Below the pieces are notes generated by a model, which saw only the letters and a list, made by a program, of their open reading frames with translations, did not search any database and was not told the origin of the DNA. Below are positions 35,909-48,740 of a DNA stretch of 64,000 bases, in pieces. Origin of the DNA: Diphasiastrum complanatum (lineage: Eukaryota; Streptophyta; Lycopodiopsida; Lycopodiales; Lycopodiaceae); assembly GCA_029204225.1 (NCBI GenBank), contig CM055095.1:28958845-29022844 (forward strand), written 5' to 3'. The position numbers were made by a program, and so were the translations under genes. The stretch's first letter is position 1, and each line of letters starts with the position of its first letter.

Positions 35909-37564
35909 TTACTGCATTAATGATCGTGGAGGTGATGACTTTCGGGATGATAAATCTTTCTTCTTAGGTGAAGACTTCTTAGACGATGATGTCTTGCTGG
36001 AGATCTTACTTGAAGAATCATTCTTGACTTTTCTTTTGTCTTTATCCAATAGAGGTGGCACTTCCTTTAAATCAATCTTTTGAGGGGGATTTTTCCATTT
36101 CAGGACCGTATTATAATGTTGCTTTGCTTGTTTCTTTGTCATCGAACCTGTCATCCTGTCTCCCTTCAATATAACTGGTTTGGGCGATTTGATTGTTGGT
36201 TTATTAGGAACATTACGCACTCCAAACCTGGTCGGATCCATATGATGTAGAATCTGTTCATCCGTAAGTTCTGCATTGCCATCATAAGTTAAGGCATGGC
36301 TTATTGGTATGAGATCATCCTCAATTGGATCTGGTATAGGTTCCGTTGATATCCAAGCTACATTTAGCACATTTAGTGGAAACGTAATTGGTGTATCCAA
36401 AGTTTGATCTAACAAGGAAATCTCGCTCATCTCTGATTGAATATCTTGTTGACACATATATCCTGCTGTACAATCAATTGTTGCAAGAGCTTCGTTCCAA
36501 TTGACAGTATCCGTTTGAGAATCGTAGTGAACTTCCAATTTTTTCTCTGGTCGATCACAAGTGTGATCTGTTGTTGATGAATCGTCATCCGCTTTTTGAA
36601 CCACTGGCTTGATAGTCCAAGTCGTAGGATCGATTTTAACTGCACGTTCACGATTTTCAAAAGTGATTTTGTCGGTACCCCAGTGATGAATTACTTGCGC
36701 AACTCGTAACCATGGACGTCCTAAGAGAACTCGGTAGACATTTGGTGCTTCTGGTAAGCCCATCACGACGAAAGTAATGACGAACTGTAATCCTGCAATC
36801 CTGACAGGTATATCTTCCACCATTCCTCGTGGACGAACCGTCGTTTGATCAGCTAGCTTAATAACAAAAGTAGCAGGCTTAATCTTTGTAAGGCCCCATT
36901 TTGTACATAGCTTTGTAGAAATCAGGTTAACTCCTAAACTGTCGTCTATCACGACTGTTTCTTTAGAAAGTCGTCTATGTTGTATTGGCAGAGTGATATT
37001 CTTTTGTTCACTTTCCCAAGCTGCTCCAACATGTAGTACATCGTTAGATTCTTCAAATCCAGCACAAAAGAGATGGTCTTCTGATTCTTCTTGAGCTAGC
37101 TTTTGCGCTAAGACTTCTTTTGTTTTTGGCACCAACTTTAGGAGCTCTCCTAATGAAATATTGATCTTGCTAGACAAAATATTCATGAGTAGTTACGTAT
37201 GCGGTGCTTCCGGTTCTGTCATCTTGAAGGGTTCTTCGTGATGATGCAATTGATCATTCATATCCGTACGTAAATTTCTTGGAGGCTGCAATGGTGAAGA
37301 CCGAACTTCAGTTGTTACTTTAGCAGCTTCAACTTCCTCTTCTTCTTGCAGATGTTTAATCCATTGTCTCATATCCTGATATCTTCGTCTTTCTACATTA
37401 AGATTTGGATAAACTTCCGATGCTATTGGTGTATCGTTCAATGGTATAGAATCAGCAGATACTGAATCCACTACTGGTTCTTTTTTGCTTTTGTGCCTAG
37501 TGACCACCATCAAGGGTGCACTTGGTTTATTATGAGCTACCGATCCTTGCTTGATTGTTATCAA
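35909..37564 (-). pseudogene. Ty3/gypsy protease ORF with a Lys/Ser-rich tail, no reverse transcriptase
   Basis: Two same-frame open stretches (37564-37196 and 37186-35909) are separated by a single TAA at 37193-37195. The 425-residue part carries a retropepsin-like domain at about residues 70-170: VVIDDSLGVNLIS (active site altered from a D-S/T-G type to DDSLG at 81-85), VVMGLPEAPN, and LLGRPWLRVAQVIHHW. The rest is acidic, then basic (TKKQAKQHYNTVLKWKNPP), ending in a Lys/Ser-rich tail. It terminates at 35909 with no RT, RNase H or integrase following. Confidence 0.7.
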
Positions 37565-38868
37565 ATTTATAGGTGCTGTAGCTAATGGTGGCTTCGGTCT
37601 TGTTGGACAGTCTTTATAGCAATGTCCATATCTACAGTCACGACAAAATGGTACAAATTTTCGTTTATTTGGGCATTATGCAACTCTGTGATTTTTTCCA
37701 CATGCAAAGCATCCAAGTGGTGCTCTGGCCCAATTTATCGAGACTTGTTGTTGAGCGGCAGCATAAATGGCATATTGTTCTGAAGATCCACCTTCCTGAT
37801 CATTACCATAGCTCCATTGCTCAGCACTTCCGTAAAGTTCTGGTTCCATCAAATTGGCAGGAGGAGTGGAGTGCTTTGGTGGGGCAGGCAAGGCTAGACG
37901 CTCCGAGTATCCAAGAGTAGATTGTCGTAGTCTTGCTGTTGGATTGCCTCCATACTGTGGATCTCGATATCCCATCTAGGTATACCGTTGCTGAATCATC
38001 CGAGGGTTGAAGTTGCAAAAGACAGTCTCATGGTCAGGTGAATTACACAGATGGCAAACACTGATTTTCATTCGTTTTTTCAATTGAGGACACTCGTTCA
38101 CTGTGTGATTTCTTGTACAAATAGAACACCAGACATTTTTCTTGGTAGGAAAAGTCTTTGCAAACTTCCCAGGTTCCTTGTTTGCTTCTTCGTAGAAATT
38201 TTCCAATGCTTTGATCTTCTCATCAAATTGCAACTGCAACTTTTCCATCTGTTTCTGCTGGGTCTTTCCAAGTTTCTCGAACTCATTGAGCATCATTTCT
38301 ACAGTAGCATTGTCTGAATCTTCATCCTTCTCCCGAATTGCATCGTCCATCGCATTTTGCAAAAGTGCATACTCATTATGGCGTTTCCGTTCACGTCTGA
38401 TCCGTTTAGGTAGACCTGACCAAAACCACATAATCATGGCATTTTCATTAATCAGCTCAGGCTCACATTCAGATCTAAGACGTTTCACCCTTTCGATGTA
38501 ATCTCGAACCATTTCCGCTTTCCCATTTTAATTTTACTTAAAAGTAGGAAAGGGTCTTCCATAAACTTCCGCGGTTTGAACCGTGTGATAAGGGCTCGTT
38601 TAACAACCTCTCAATCTATATGCTCAGTTTCATCTTGGTTATAGTACCAATCTTGTGATGTGCCTGTTAAGGCCATAGGAAACAGCTTAAGTTTATCTTG
38701 AAGATAAATCTCACCGTAGACCTCACAGGATTCAGCATAGATCTGAAGAAATTGAACTGGATATGTTAATCCATTATATTTGGGTAGATCCAATCGGGGT
38801 GCTCTTCTAACAATAATTGGATTGACCTCTTGTGGAGCACCTCCAAGAGTAGCTCCAGGGGCAGCCAT
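37565..38868 (-). pseudogene. Ty3/gypsy gag with four zinc knuckles
   Basis: Starts at 38868 (MAAPGATLGGAPQEVNPIIV), with LPKYNGLTYPVQFLQIYAE and LTGTSQDWYYN typical of gypsy gag. An in-frame TGA lies near 38608 and a one-base shift near 38520; then MVRDYIERVKRLRSECEPEL. Cys/His boxes: CSICTRNHTVNEC, CHLCNSPDHETVFC, then CFACGKNHRVA*C (stop inside the box) and CRDCRYGHCYKDC. A stop at 37979 precedes MGYRDPQYGG. The frame leads into the protease ORF. Confidence 0.75.
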
Positions 38869-40063
38869 TTAGATCAAATTGATAATGTGATTGGATATAG
38901 AATTTTCCAAAAACTATTTCAAATTAGATCTGCTAGCTCTATTCCACTTTTCAAGAATCTGATTCTATATGATGAAAAACTACCCAAAATTCAATCAATC
39001 AATACTTCTCAAAAATGATAAATCTCTCAGAGTCCAATTCAAAATATATCAGATCTGATCCAATTGACAGAGACTTGATCTGAAAAATCAAAAACTAAAA
39101 ATAGGACTGGCGAAGGTTGGCTCAACGAAGGTTCAACAGTGCTATTTTGGGATAAAAACTCTCTGAACACTTTTCTGGCAATTTCTTGAAAAATAACCTT
39201 CGCCGATTTCTCAGATGGAAGACCTGACACAGATAAAACTATGGACAACCGGACGAAGGTTTCTGACACAAGAAAATACATTTTTTGTGATCTGGCTTGG
39301 GTAAAAATCAAGATTTTTTGTGATCTGATCAAGATAAATCTTCACCAAACTCAAAAATAGTATTTTTATATAAATAGAATGTTCTGAAAACTCGACGAAG
39401 GTTCTGGCGAAGGATCAAGAGTAATATTGGTAATTTTGCAAAAAAGTGACTTTTTTGGCAAAAATATGACAATATAACAACTAATCCTCTAAAAACCTTT
39501 TTATTTTTGGTATTATTCTTTGCCGACCTGGCAGTAGATAGATCTGAATCATATCTAAGCACAGTGAATTGGGCAAAGGTTCTTTTTCTGTATTTTTTAG
39601 GATTTTGATATTTTTTGGTGTCTTTTGGTGATTTTTCTGATGTTTCTGAAAATCTGCTGGGAATTAATCTTTGCCCTTCAAACTAAAGGTTTTGTAAATA
39701 AAACCAAAGGTGTCTGCAACTCGGCGAAGGTTTCCTGATAGAGGGTAAAAAGTTCTGGGCTCTGATGACGCTTTTTGTCTCTTTTTGACCAAATTTGACC
39801 GTTTTTTGTTATTTTCTCTGATATCTCAGATCCAAATGGATCTTAAGATTAGTGATCTGAATAGCTTTCCCTATTTAATAATCAGATTAGATTTCAAACA
39901 AGCAAATCCACTCAAAATCTAGCAAAATCAATCCCAAACTATCCCTACAATGCAGTTTTAACACTCTTCATGCCACGACAAGATGCCTAATGCAAGCTAA
40001 CCATCAGCCAAACATGCTGCAAACTGAAAAATTGGCGTAGCTCTCCGGCAACGGCGCCAAAAT
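38869..40063 (-). mobile_element. Long gypsy leader with CGAAGGTT repeats and primer-binding site
   Basis: Non-coding leader between gag and the LTR. CGAAGGTT occurs at 39111, 39126, 39254, 39396 and 39725, and inverted at 39195. The primer-binding site (reverse complement TGGCGCCGTTGCCG) is at about 40047-40060, three bases from the LTR. Confidence 0.65.
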
Positions 40064-40810
40064 TGTAGTGGGTTTTTTTCCTTGCCTAACCTGAATCCAA
40101 GATCTAGTCAATCTAGCATCAAAGAGACGGAGTTAGTTGTCACGTGGAGCTTCGTTCCCATGAGAGCGATAGTATAGTTCAGATTTCAACATGAATGGAA
40201 GATCTAACACTAACATCCATTAACACTAAGCATTAACACTACATCCATTAACCCTAAATCCACAACAATGATAGAAACTTACTCTTCTCTCTCTCCCTTT
40301 CTCTCTCACAAAAAGCATAAGAAATAACAATCCCAATAATGATCAAATCCAACAATTAGCAAAATCCAAAGAAAGCATGAGAAATGGAGGAGAAGAGAGG
40401 AAGAGCAAGGACATTCATCAATCCATTTCTAAAGAAAACCAATCTGCTTTATTAAAATGAGAAAATGAACATGAGGAATAACTCGAGTTGGTCTCTTTTT
40501 ATAGTAGAGAGGAGGACCTTGGCCTCTGAATCCTATTGGTCCAGTCTTGCCTCTCTTTTTATTCAAATTTAAAAAAGTGTGGGAACCATCAAAATTGGAG
40601 GGAAACCCAACTTTATTCACTAACTTGACATTTAGGCTTTGCGACATTAAAAGTCTCGCAAAAAGACCTAAAGTCCTTTTATTGACTTTCTAATTAATCA
40701 ATCAAATAACTATGTGATCATCGGGTTGGACTTACACACACAAGGTGCCAAATCCCTCTCACTTATTAGCTAGGGTTAGGGTTGCCTAGGGATCCGCAAA
40801 CCCTCCAACA
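40064..40810 (-). mobile_element. 5' LTR of the minus-strand gypsy element
   Basis: On the element strand it starts TGTTGGAGGG (40810) and ends CCACTACA (40064), then ATT and the primer-binding site. Inserted in the copia RT at the MDV codons; the 5 bases TACAT at 40811-40815 are the expected target-site copy. The matching 3' LTR is not in the window. Confidence 0.75.
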
Positions 40811-43482
40811 TACATCCATTTGATGTATCTCAAGATCTGTTGTAGCAGCATAAGAAAGTAGTAGTCGAATAGAGGTGTGCCTGATGACTGGGCTGAAGGT
40901 CTCAAAGTAGTCGATGTTGGAAATCTGTGAAAATACCCAAGCCACAAGTCGAGTTGTCCTTCTGTCGATACTTCCGTCTGCTTTGTATTTTATCTTAAAG
41001 ATCCATTTGTAGTCGATTACTTTTCTGTTTGCTAGCAATTCGGTGACAGTCCAAGTGTTGTTCCTCAACAGTGAGTTGTACTCTTTGTCCATTGTTTCTT
41101 TCCAGAGATCTGAGTCGGCCTGTGACAAAGCTTCCTCAACTGTGGTTGGCTCCTGAACAGAATAGTGAGCAAATTCATCAGTATATCAGACAATTTGAGA
41201 TCGAACTCTTGTTGATCGATAAGTTGAAGCTTCTGGCTATGAAATCCGATTTTTTTTGGACTGCACTGTCGACAGTGTCGGCTATGTCGGACATATCGAA
41301 CATATCGACTGTGCCTGTGTTGCAGTCTCTTCATCTTCTTCTGGATCTGAGTGTATAGGGTGACTACGGGAAGGAATTGTACAGTTGTCGGGGTAGAAAT
41401 TGTGGACTGCATATGGTCTTTGCCCTTCAAATCAATTAATTGATCTTCGATAAAAGTCACATACCCATTAGTGAAAACCTTATAAGTGTCTATATTATAC
41501 AGTTTGTACATTCCACCAAAATTGCAATAGCCAACAGAAATTATCTTAAACGAATGCTCATCAAGTTTCTTTCTGTTGTCCTTCGGGACATGAGCATAAG
41601 TTGTGCATCTGAATACATTTAAATGTTTAATTGAGGGTTTGAATTCTATCCAAATCTCGTAAGAAGTTTTGTTGTTGGGAATGCCTTTAGTTATACATCG
41701 ATTCTACAAATAAATTGTTGTTGAAATAGCATGTTGGCAAAATGATTTGGGCAATGAAGAATGTGTTATCATGCATTTTGTAGATTCGACTAAGGTCATG
41801 TTCTTCCTTTCAGCCAGTCCATTCGATTGTGGAGAATAGGAAGCAGCAAACTATTCGATGCCATTGGCTAAGCAGTAATCCTTGAATTCATTCGAGGTGT
41901 ATTCTCTGCAATTGTCGCTTCTGAGAGCTTTGATTTTTTTTGCTTGTCTACAACTCAGCATTCTCCTTAAATTTCTTGAAGTACTGGGACAACTTCAGAT
42001 TTGTGCTTTAAGAAATATACAACAGTTCTTTTTGAATAGTCATCTATGAATGTAATGAAGAATTTAGCACTAAGCAGTGATGGTGTTTGCCTTGGGCCAC
42101 ATATATCAATGTGCACAAAGTCTAGTAAATCTTTATAAATGTGTTTTTGATTCGACTTGAATGGCCTTCTTGTTTGCTTTCCCACGATACAACTTGGGCA
42201 AGCAGGAGGGTCGGCAATTCGATAGTCTAAATCTTGAACTGAAGAATGTCTAGACATGTAGCCTACTGATGTATGATTGAGGCGACCTAGTTTGTAATGC
42301 CAAATTAATCCTTTATTGAACTGCTTAAAGCACAATTAGTTATAGAATTACAATGACTAAGCCGATAGCGATATCATTGTCTCTTTCCGAGTGCAAGAAC
42401 TCTCCTGGTCTTATCAAGAATGCGACAGGAATATACTTGAAATTCTACCTTATGTACAAGATCTGTTATTCAACTGACTGACAACAAATTTGTCGTCAGA
42501 TTCGGGACATACAATACATTTGGTATGAGTTTCGATAATCCATTCTGAAAACTCAGCTTTACAGTACCTTCACCTTTGATTCTTTGGGAGCTATTGTCTC
42601 CGAGGTGAACAAATTTACTGGTAATGTAGGCCAAATAGTTGATATATCATTCTTGATGGCTTGTCATGTGTCACGTTGCACCATAATCGAGGAACCATTT
42701 CTCCGATTGTTCAACATGGTGATCGTTCACCATGAAGACTTCTTGCTCTTCATCATCTTCAACATTCTGCTTTGTGTTAACTGCATGGGCTTGTTGATCC
42801 GGCTGTTTCTTCTTCCTCTTCTTGTTGAACTTCAAGATCCGACAGTCCTGGATTTCGTGGTTTGTCCTTTTGCAGTATTTGTAGAATAGCCTTTTTTGGT
42901 TCTGAGCAGGTTGTTGATTCTCGGTCTTCTGTGACTGCTTCTGATTGTTGTCATTTTGTCGGACAACTTTCTTCTTCTTTTGTTGCTTCCTTGCGTTCTT
43001 CTTTGTGAATAATGCTTGTGAGTCATTGATGGAGGATGAAATTGCTTTGTTCCTTCTTGTTTCCTCCTACAGCAGCATAGTTATGACTCTGGATAATGTG
43101 ATGTTTGAGTGTGTGGAAATCATCATCACCTAGTTTTCATAAGAAGATGGCAAGCTTGTCAATAAGGTCATGACAACATCAGAGTCTTCGTTTTCTGAAC
43201 CTATTGCTGCTATATGATCCATTAGAGTCTTAAATTCATTTATGTGATTCTGAACAAAATCACTATCTGATATTCTGAGAGAAAAGAACTTTTTGACGTA
43301 TTGGCATCTATTGCACATGAGTGCGGCTTTTATGTTGTCCGGGAGCAGACTGACATCCCTCACTTCGTATAGTGTACTCAATATATCCCAAGCTTCTGTT
43401 GAGGATTGGGCTTTTCTGATATGACCAATTTGTGTGTCGAAGATGTTAAGGATGATCAAGGCAAAATTTACGCCATTAAGGG
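40811..43482 (-). pseudogene. Copia element A: gag, protease, integrase, start of RT
   Basis: Right to left: gag 43482-43130 (DTQIGHIRKAQSSTEAWDIL, then DSDFVQNHINEFKTLMDHIA); a zinc box that lost its first Cys (YCKRTNHEIQDC, about 42880); protease KWFLDYGAT*HMT at about 42670, where the catalytic DSG is DYG; GAG-pre-integrase and integrase 42335-41967 (WHYKLGRLNH, CPSCIVGKQTRRPF, FIDDYSKRTVVYFLKHKSE), continued with shifts by YSPQSNGLAERKN-like sequence at about 41800; RT start 41128-40811 (LWKETMDKEYNSLLRNNTW, IHQMDV). RT is cut in motif A by the gypsy LTR; the gag end is cut by the non-LTR fragment. Confidence 0.8.
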
Positions 43483-44066
43483 GATGTTCGTTCTTTTGCG
43501 TGAGGGAATTCGCATGTTTGGGGATGTTGTTGTTGCTGATCCTTCGCGGCCAGACCTCCTTCACCGTGCCTCAACTACCCAATGTGCCTCTGCTTCTCAT
43601 GTGACTCAAGATAAAGAGCGAGATTATTCACATCACACTCTTGGAGAAGACTTTATTTCTTTTGCCTTGGAAACTTATGGGTGTCTGCATAAGAAATTCG
43701 ACGATTTTCTATCATCTTGTGTAGGTTTTGCAACGAATCTCCAAGGACGTGGTGCCCCACATTTATCTATCCTTACATCTTATTCAACGAGTTTCTACCA
43801 CTTTACAACGCACTCAGGCACTTGCAATACTTCGACGTGTCGTAGTTGTAGGAACAGCTTTTTCACAGCCTCTTGAAATACCTAAACTTCCAACTATCTT
43901 AGCTAGCAACTTACATCAAGCAGTAGGCTTTTTATAGCTACTTTGTGAGATTGTTGCTTTGTTATAGTTGATGTACAGTATCTTAATTCGCCTTATGGCC
44001 TTTAGACTTTCTACATGCATTCCTTTGTACTCCGATGAGTTTTCCCATCTTTTATTAATAAAACAG
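43483..44066 (+). mobile_element. 5'-truncated non-LTR element, C-terminal end and 3' UTR
   Basis: LREGIRMFGDVVVADPSRPD is followed by LLHRAST, DKERDYSHHTLGEDFISFAL and ETYGCLHKKFDDFLSSC, then after a shift LQRTQALAILRRVVVVG. This is what I would expect downstream of the Cys/His cluster in the element at 25640. A 3' UTR runs to AATAAA at 44057-44062. It sits in the gag of copia A, as a typical 5'-truncated insertion. Confidence 0.6.
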
Positions 44067-44642
44067 GAAGTTCTTTCCAAACATCACATGCCATGAACAA
44101 GAAGGGGAGAGTTTTGAGCATCACATAAGGCTTCAATATTGACAAGGATGTCTTTGAGAAAAAAATTGAATATAGGGAGAAGCCATAATTCTAGAGGAAA
44201 AAGATTTTAGTTTGGTCTTGAATATTAATGCATCTTGGTTTCCAAGGGGGGCTTGAACTTGGGACTAAAGAAACTTTGGATGCCAAGCTAATGTCTTGAA
44301 GAATTATGGAAGAAGAGTAGAAGCAAAATTGCTTTCATAGTCGTAATAATATGTCTTTGAGAGAGATCTCCTATGAAAGAAAGATTAGGGTAATGTCATT
44401 TATGAATAGTTGATTGATAATGGGACTTGTACGAATGTGTATGGTCTAATTTCTAGGAATAGAGAAGAGATGAGAAGCTTCACGGACATGCAAAAAAGAT
44501 GGCAAGAGGGAACAACCTCATCAAATTCCACAACAAAGGAAAAAGGGGGGCTGGAGAGAAAGAACCATTAAGCTAGATGACAACGTTCACACCCCAAATA
44601 CAATACTTTGTTGAGAGCAAGAAACTTGTACATGAGACAATC
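44067..44642. repeat. Dispersed repeat of unknown type
   Basis: 44206-44246 matches 24729-24769, and 44238-44290 (GTTTCCAAGG...AAACTTTGGATGCCAAGCTAA) matches 57264-57319. No coding content. Confidence 0.5.
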
Positions 44643-45071
44643 TGTTACGTTCATGTCCAGTTTAGAGGATTTGAAATAATCGTAGACGTGGATGTTCGAA
44701 ATGCCAATCTACAAATTTATTAGTTACGTCTCATTATTTCAAACTAGGTTAAAAAGATGTTTAATAATATTATGAGGACACCACCCAATCACACATCTAA
44801 CGACATGCGAAAGAGCTATTGCATGGGTTCGGACGACTATTGACATGGTGTAGAGTATCAATAGTATTGACTTGCATGTATGAAAATATTGTGTCCTTGC
44901 ATGGGCGCATGCACAAACAAAGTAGGGGCTATTTACTTTAGGAGAAACTTGCCCTACTCCTAATCCTGTTGTGAGTTTTCATTGTCAGTTTTCTCTCTCT
45001 ACTGTTGGCATCCCATGGCACGAGAGTGTTATTGTTTATTGATCAATAGCTTCTACATGGTTGGGTGGTTT
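44643..45071 (+). mobile_element. 28422-family LTR, interrupted
   Basis: Begins TGTTACGTTCATGTCC and runs through GCCCTACTCCT and GGTTGGGTGGTTT, where the LTR of copia B is inserted at 45072. Confidence 0.65.
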
Positions 45072-45873
45072 TGTTGAATTCTCTGATTTTTGGACCTTAT
45101 ATGGATCTACAATCAATCCACAAGAGGTGTTGAATACTAGTTGGATAGATCAATCACAAATCTAATGTCTAGATCTTGATCTAGATAAAAAAAATTAGCA
45201 CCTAACTAGCAAGAGCAACATGTAAATTGATCAAACTAATCAAAGAGCGGCCTCACACGTGTGGAACTCTGTCACTATACATATAATGCATAGATAGTGA
45301 AGTTCATTAACTATGGAAAGCATTCAATTCAAAAAAATTACAACACAAATAGTGAAAATGACAAGGATTTGTCTCAAATTCAAGATCTCTCATCAAATCT
45401 CATATTCGCAATGATGATCTATATATAGATCAAGAGTCAGCAGGCCTGGCATGTGTGGGGAATGCCACATCACTTCAAAATTAACCAATCAATGCTAGAT
45501 AAGCACCCACCTCTTTGATTCCTAACTTGATGCCATTGCCTCACCATGATTTTGCTTGATTTGAGGTAATTTTCCTTTGCAACATCAACTCCCATAATAA
45601 GCTACTGATATTTTTTAGATATGTACACACATGGAAACAGCCTCTCACACATGGGAACCATCTCATTTACATGAGAATGCTTGATCAAGAAGTAAAATGG
45701 TGCCAAATGGCAGTTTCCTATTTGATTAGTTTCTCACTAGTCCATACTTGTGTCAATCAAGACATTTTTCTATCTAACTAAAATTGCATGCATTTATGAC
45801 TACCATCCACATGTGGGAACAGGCTCCACCACATGTGGGATCAAGGTATGTATAACTTTTGACAATTTCAACA
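45072..45873 (-). mobile_element. 3' LTR of copia element B
   Basis: On the element strand: TGTTGAA (45873) ... TTCAACA (45072), perfect inverted termini over 802 bases, preceded by the polypurine tract TTTTGAGGAG at 45874-45884. A related LTR lies at 8030-8820. Confidence 0.8.
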
Positions 45874-45884
45874 CTCCTCAAAAT

Positions 45885-48740
45885 CTAGCTTGGGAAATCT
45901 AGTGTACATCTATCTACAATACCAAGTGCATATCTCAACTTCATAAATGAATCCTTTGGCAATGTTTTAGTCAAGATATCAGCAACACACTCGAATGATG
46001 AGACATGAAAAAGCTTGATCTCCTTAGCTTGCACCTTCTCCCTTACAAAATGATGTGCAATCTCGATATGCTTGGTTCGAGCATGGAAGATAGGATTGGT
46101 GGCAAGTTGTTGTGATGCTTGATTATCACAATTAATGCATGGAATCTCCACTGCCTTGATCACATGAAGCTCTTCCAAAAGCCTCTTGATTCATAGGATC
46201 TCCTTGATATTTGATGTCAATGCCTTATACTCAGCCTCACAAGAGGATAGAGAGATGGTATCTTGCTTTTTTGAAAGCCAAGATATAACTCCTCCACATA
46301 AGAATGTAGCAAAAGCACTTATGGATTTTCTATCCATCTTATCACCTGCAAAATCTGATTTTGAGTATGCTCTCAAGCACAAATTAGTCCCTTGATAGAT
46401 AATTCCAAAATGTCTCGTAGTTGAAATGTACCTTAACACTCTTTTGGCACTATTCCAATGACATACTGAAGGACCTTGTACATATCGACACAACTTGCTT
46501 ACACTAAATCTTAGATTAGGTCTAGTGATTGTCAAATAGATCAAGGAGCCAATAAGTTTTCTATAGATTCTGATCTCCTCAAAGGATGCTTCATCACCAT
46601 CAATAGAAACTTTTACAACTTGCTCAATCCCTTTACAATCTTTCATTTCAAACTTTTCTAAGATGGAAGTAGCATACTTTGATAACTTGACATCTCTTAT
46701 GCCATCAAGATCATTTCCTATGAGAATAATATCGTCAACATACAAAACCAAAATAATAATCTTGCCATCATTCTTGACATACAATGAAGGCTCATAAGAG
46801 CTTATCACAAAACCAATAGAGTAGAAATAGTTATGCAACCTAGAGTACCAAGCTCTAGGTGCTTGCTTGAGTCCATAAAGACTCTTCTTCAAATTTGCAC
46901 ATGTAATAGCTTCTCCCCAAATAGAACTGGGTAGAGAGGCATCTAATCTCAGAGCTTTAGCACATTCACACAACAATCTATTCTTTCTTTTGGCCACCCC
47001 ATTTTTTTGGGGGGTATACGTACATGTGAATTCTCTCTTAATGCCATTAGCCTCACAAAAATCTCTCATGCTATTGGAGATGTACTCTCCTCCATTATCA
47101 CATCTTAAAACTTTGATGCTAGCATTAAGTTGCTTTTTCACAAGAGATTTAAATTTTGAAAAGGAATCACACACTGAGATTTTTTTTTGACTAAAGGTAT
47201 CTTGAACAATCATCTATGAAGGTTACATATATAGAAGCTCCACCATTAGATTAATGTGAAAATGAACGTACATCCGAGTGAATAATATCAAGAGGAGAGG
47301 AAGATCTATTCATAGATCTCTTGAATGGTTGCTTATGTGTCTTGAATAGACCACAAGCTTCAACAAGATTGCCACACTTGGATAATATGGATTTGGGAAG
47401 CCCAAGTGCTAGCTCCTTGGAAATCATGAACTCCATAGCTTGATAGTTAGGATGGCCTAACCTCTTGTGCCATAACTCCACTTGAGAAAGCTCCTCTCTT
47501 GCCATGCTTACACTTCCAATGACAACATTAGCATCCAATTTGAACAATCTTCCTTGCTTAATGCCACTAGTAATGCACTTATCATTCTTCATTATGGAAT
47601 AAATATCATGCTTGAAGTGTACATCTAGTCCATTATCCACCAACACTCAACAAATTTTTTGTGATGGATGGTACATAAAGAGCATTATCAAGATCTATCT
47701 TTTTTAAAGATCCAAGACATAATGGAATAGATCCTATGCCATCTATCTTACATTCTTGATCACTTGCAGTGAATATGAACTTCTTAAAATCATTATAAGA
47801 AAGTAAGATAGAGAAAAAGTCCTTGTTGTGTGACATGTGGGAGCTAGCCCCACTATCAATCCACTACATGTCCTTGCTTGATGTTGGTGTTGTAGATGCC
47901 ATCAAGGATGAGTTGCAATCATCCTCCTCCTCCCCAAGTACAAGATTGTCTTGCGTTTTCTTATCTTGAGCATTCTTCTTCTTGTAACACTCGGAAGCAA
48001 AATGTCATTTTTTGCCACAAAAGAAACATCTTAGCTTTGATTTGTCCTTCTTGGATTTGCCTTTGGAGCTTGATCCGCCATCCTTGTCCTTGGCCTCCTT
48101 GCCTTGGTTCTTCTTGGATGAATGAGCCTTTAAATGAGAAGTTGGCCTTCTCATCACCTCCTTGCAAGGACATCGATCCCATCCTTGATTTGAGATGAAG
48201 CATCCTACTCTCCTCGGCCACAAGCACATTATGGAGCTTGTCAATAGTAGGTAGCTTATCTTGAATGACAAAACTTTGGACTTTAGAATGACTTGGACAA
48301 GTTCATTGTCTTGGATTTCATCTCCAATTGAATCCAATTCTTTATTCAAAGATTTGATCCTGAGCACATACTCTTGTGCACTCTCTCCACTTCCTTTCAT
48401 GCTTTGAAACACTTAATTCCTAAGCATGAGTATTCTTGAAGTGTTATTGGATTCATAAATGCCTTTTAATGAATCCTAAGCCTCCTTGGCCGAGATAAAA
48501 TATGACACCTCTTTCAAGAGGTCATTGCTCATTCATCTTGATGCAATGTAAGGACAATCTAGCCTTTCTCTTGTATCTTACTTGCTCTTGTCCACCAAGA
48601 TGTTCATCCTCCTATTCTAGGAAAATGTTATAGAGATCATGGAGCACTAAAAGTGATTCCATTCTCACTTTCCAAATGGAATAGTTAGTGGATGTGAGTC
48701 TCTCACTTGCTTCTAGCAAAAATCCACCCATGGATGTCAT
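45885..48740 (-). pseudogene. Copia element B gag-pol with an internal deletion
   Basis: Right to left: gag starts at 48740 (MTSMGGFLLEASERL) with several stops, CFFCGKK*HFASEC zinc box near 48010; protease WIDSGASSHMS intact near 47850; GAG-pre-integrase LWHKRLGHPN at about 47500; integrase CDNGGEY and YTPQKNGVAKRKNRLLCE; then SSIWGEAITCAN joins directly to LKKSLYGLKQAPRAWYSRL at about 46895, deleting the integrase end and the RT start in frame. RT motif YVDDIIL is intact, as are RNase H parts SEAEYKAL-like SSCEAEYKAL and CDNQASQQLATNP. Stops near 47250 and 46190. No 5' LTR is found to the right, so the element is 5'-truncated. Confidence 0.85.

Noticed and set aside
38051-38501. + strand ORFs opposite the gypsy gag
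   Set aside because: Shadow frames of the minus-strand gag with zinc knuckles; 36427-36660 and 41071-41358 are similar shadows.
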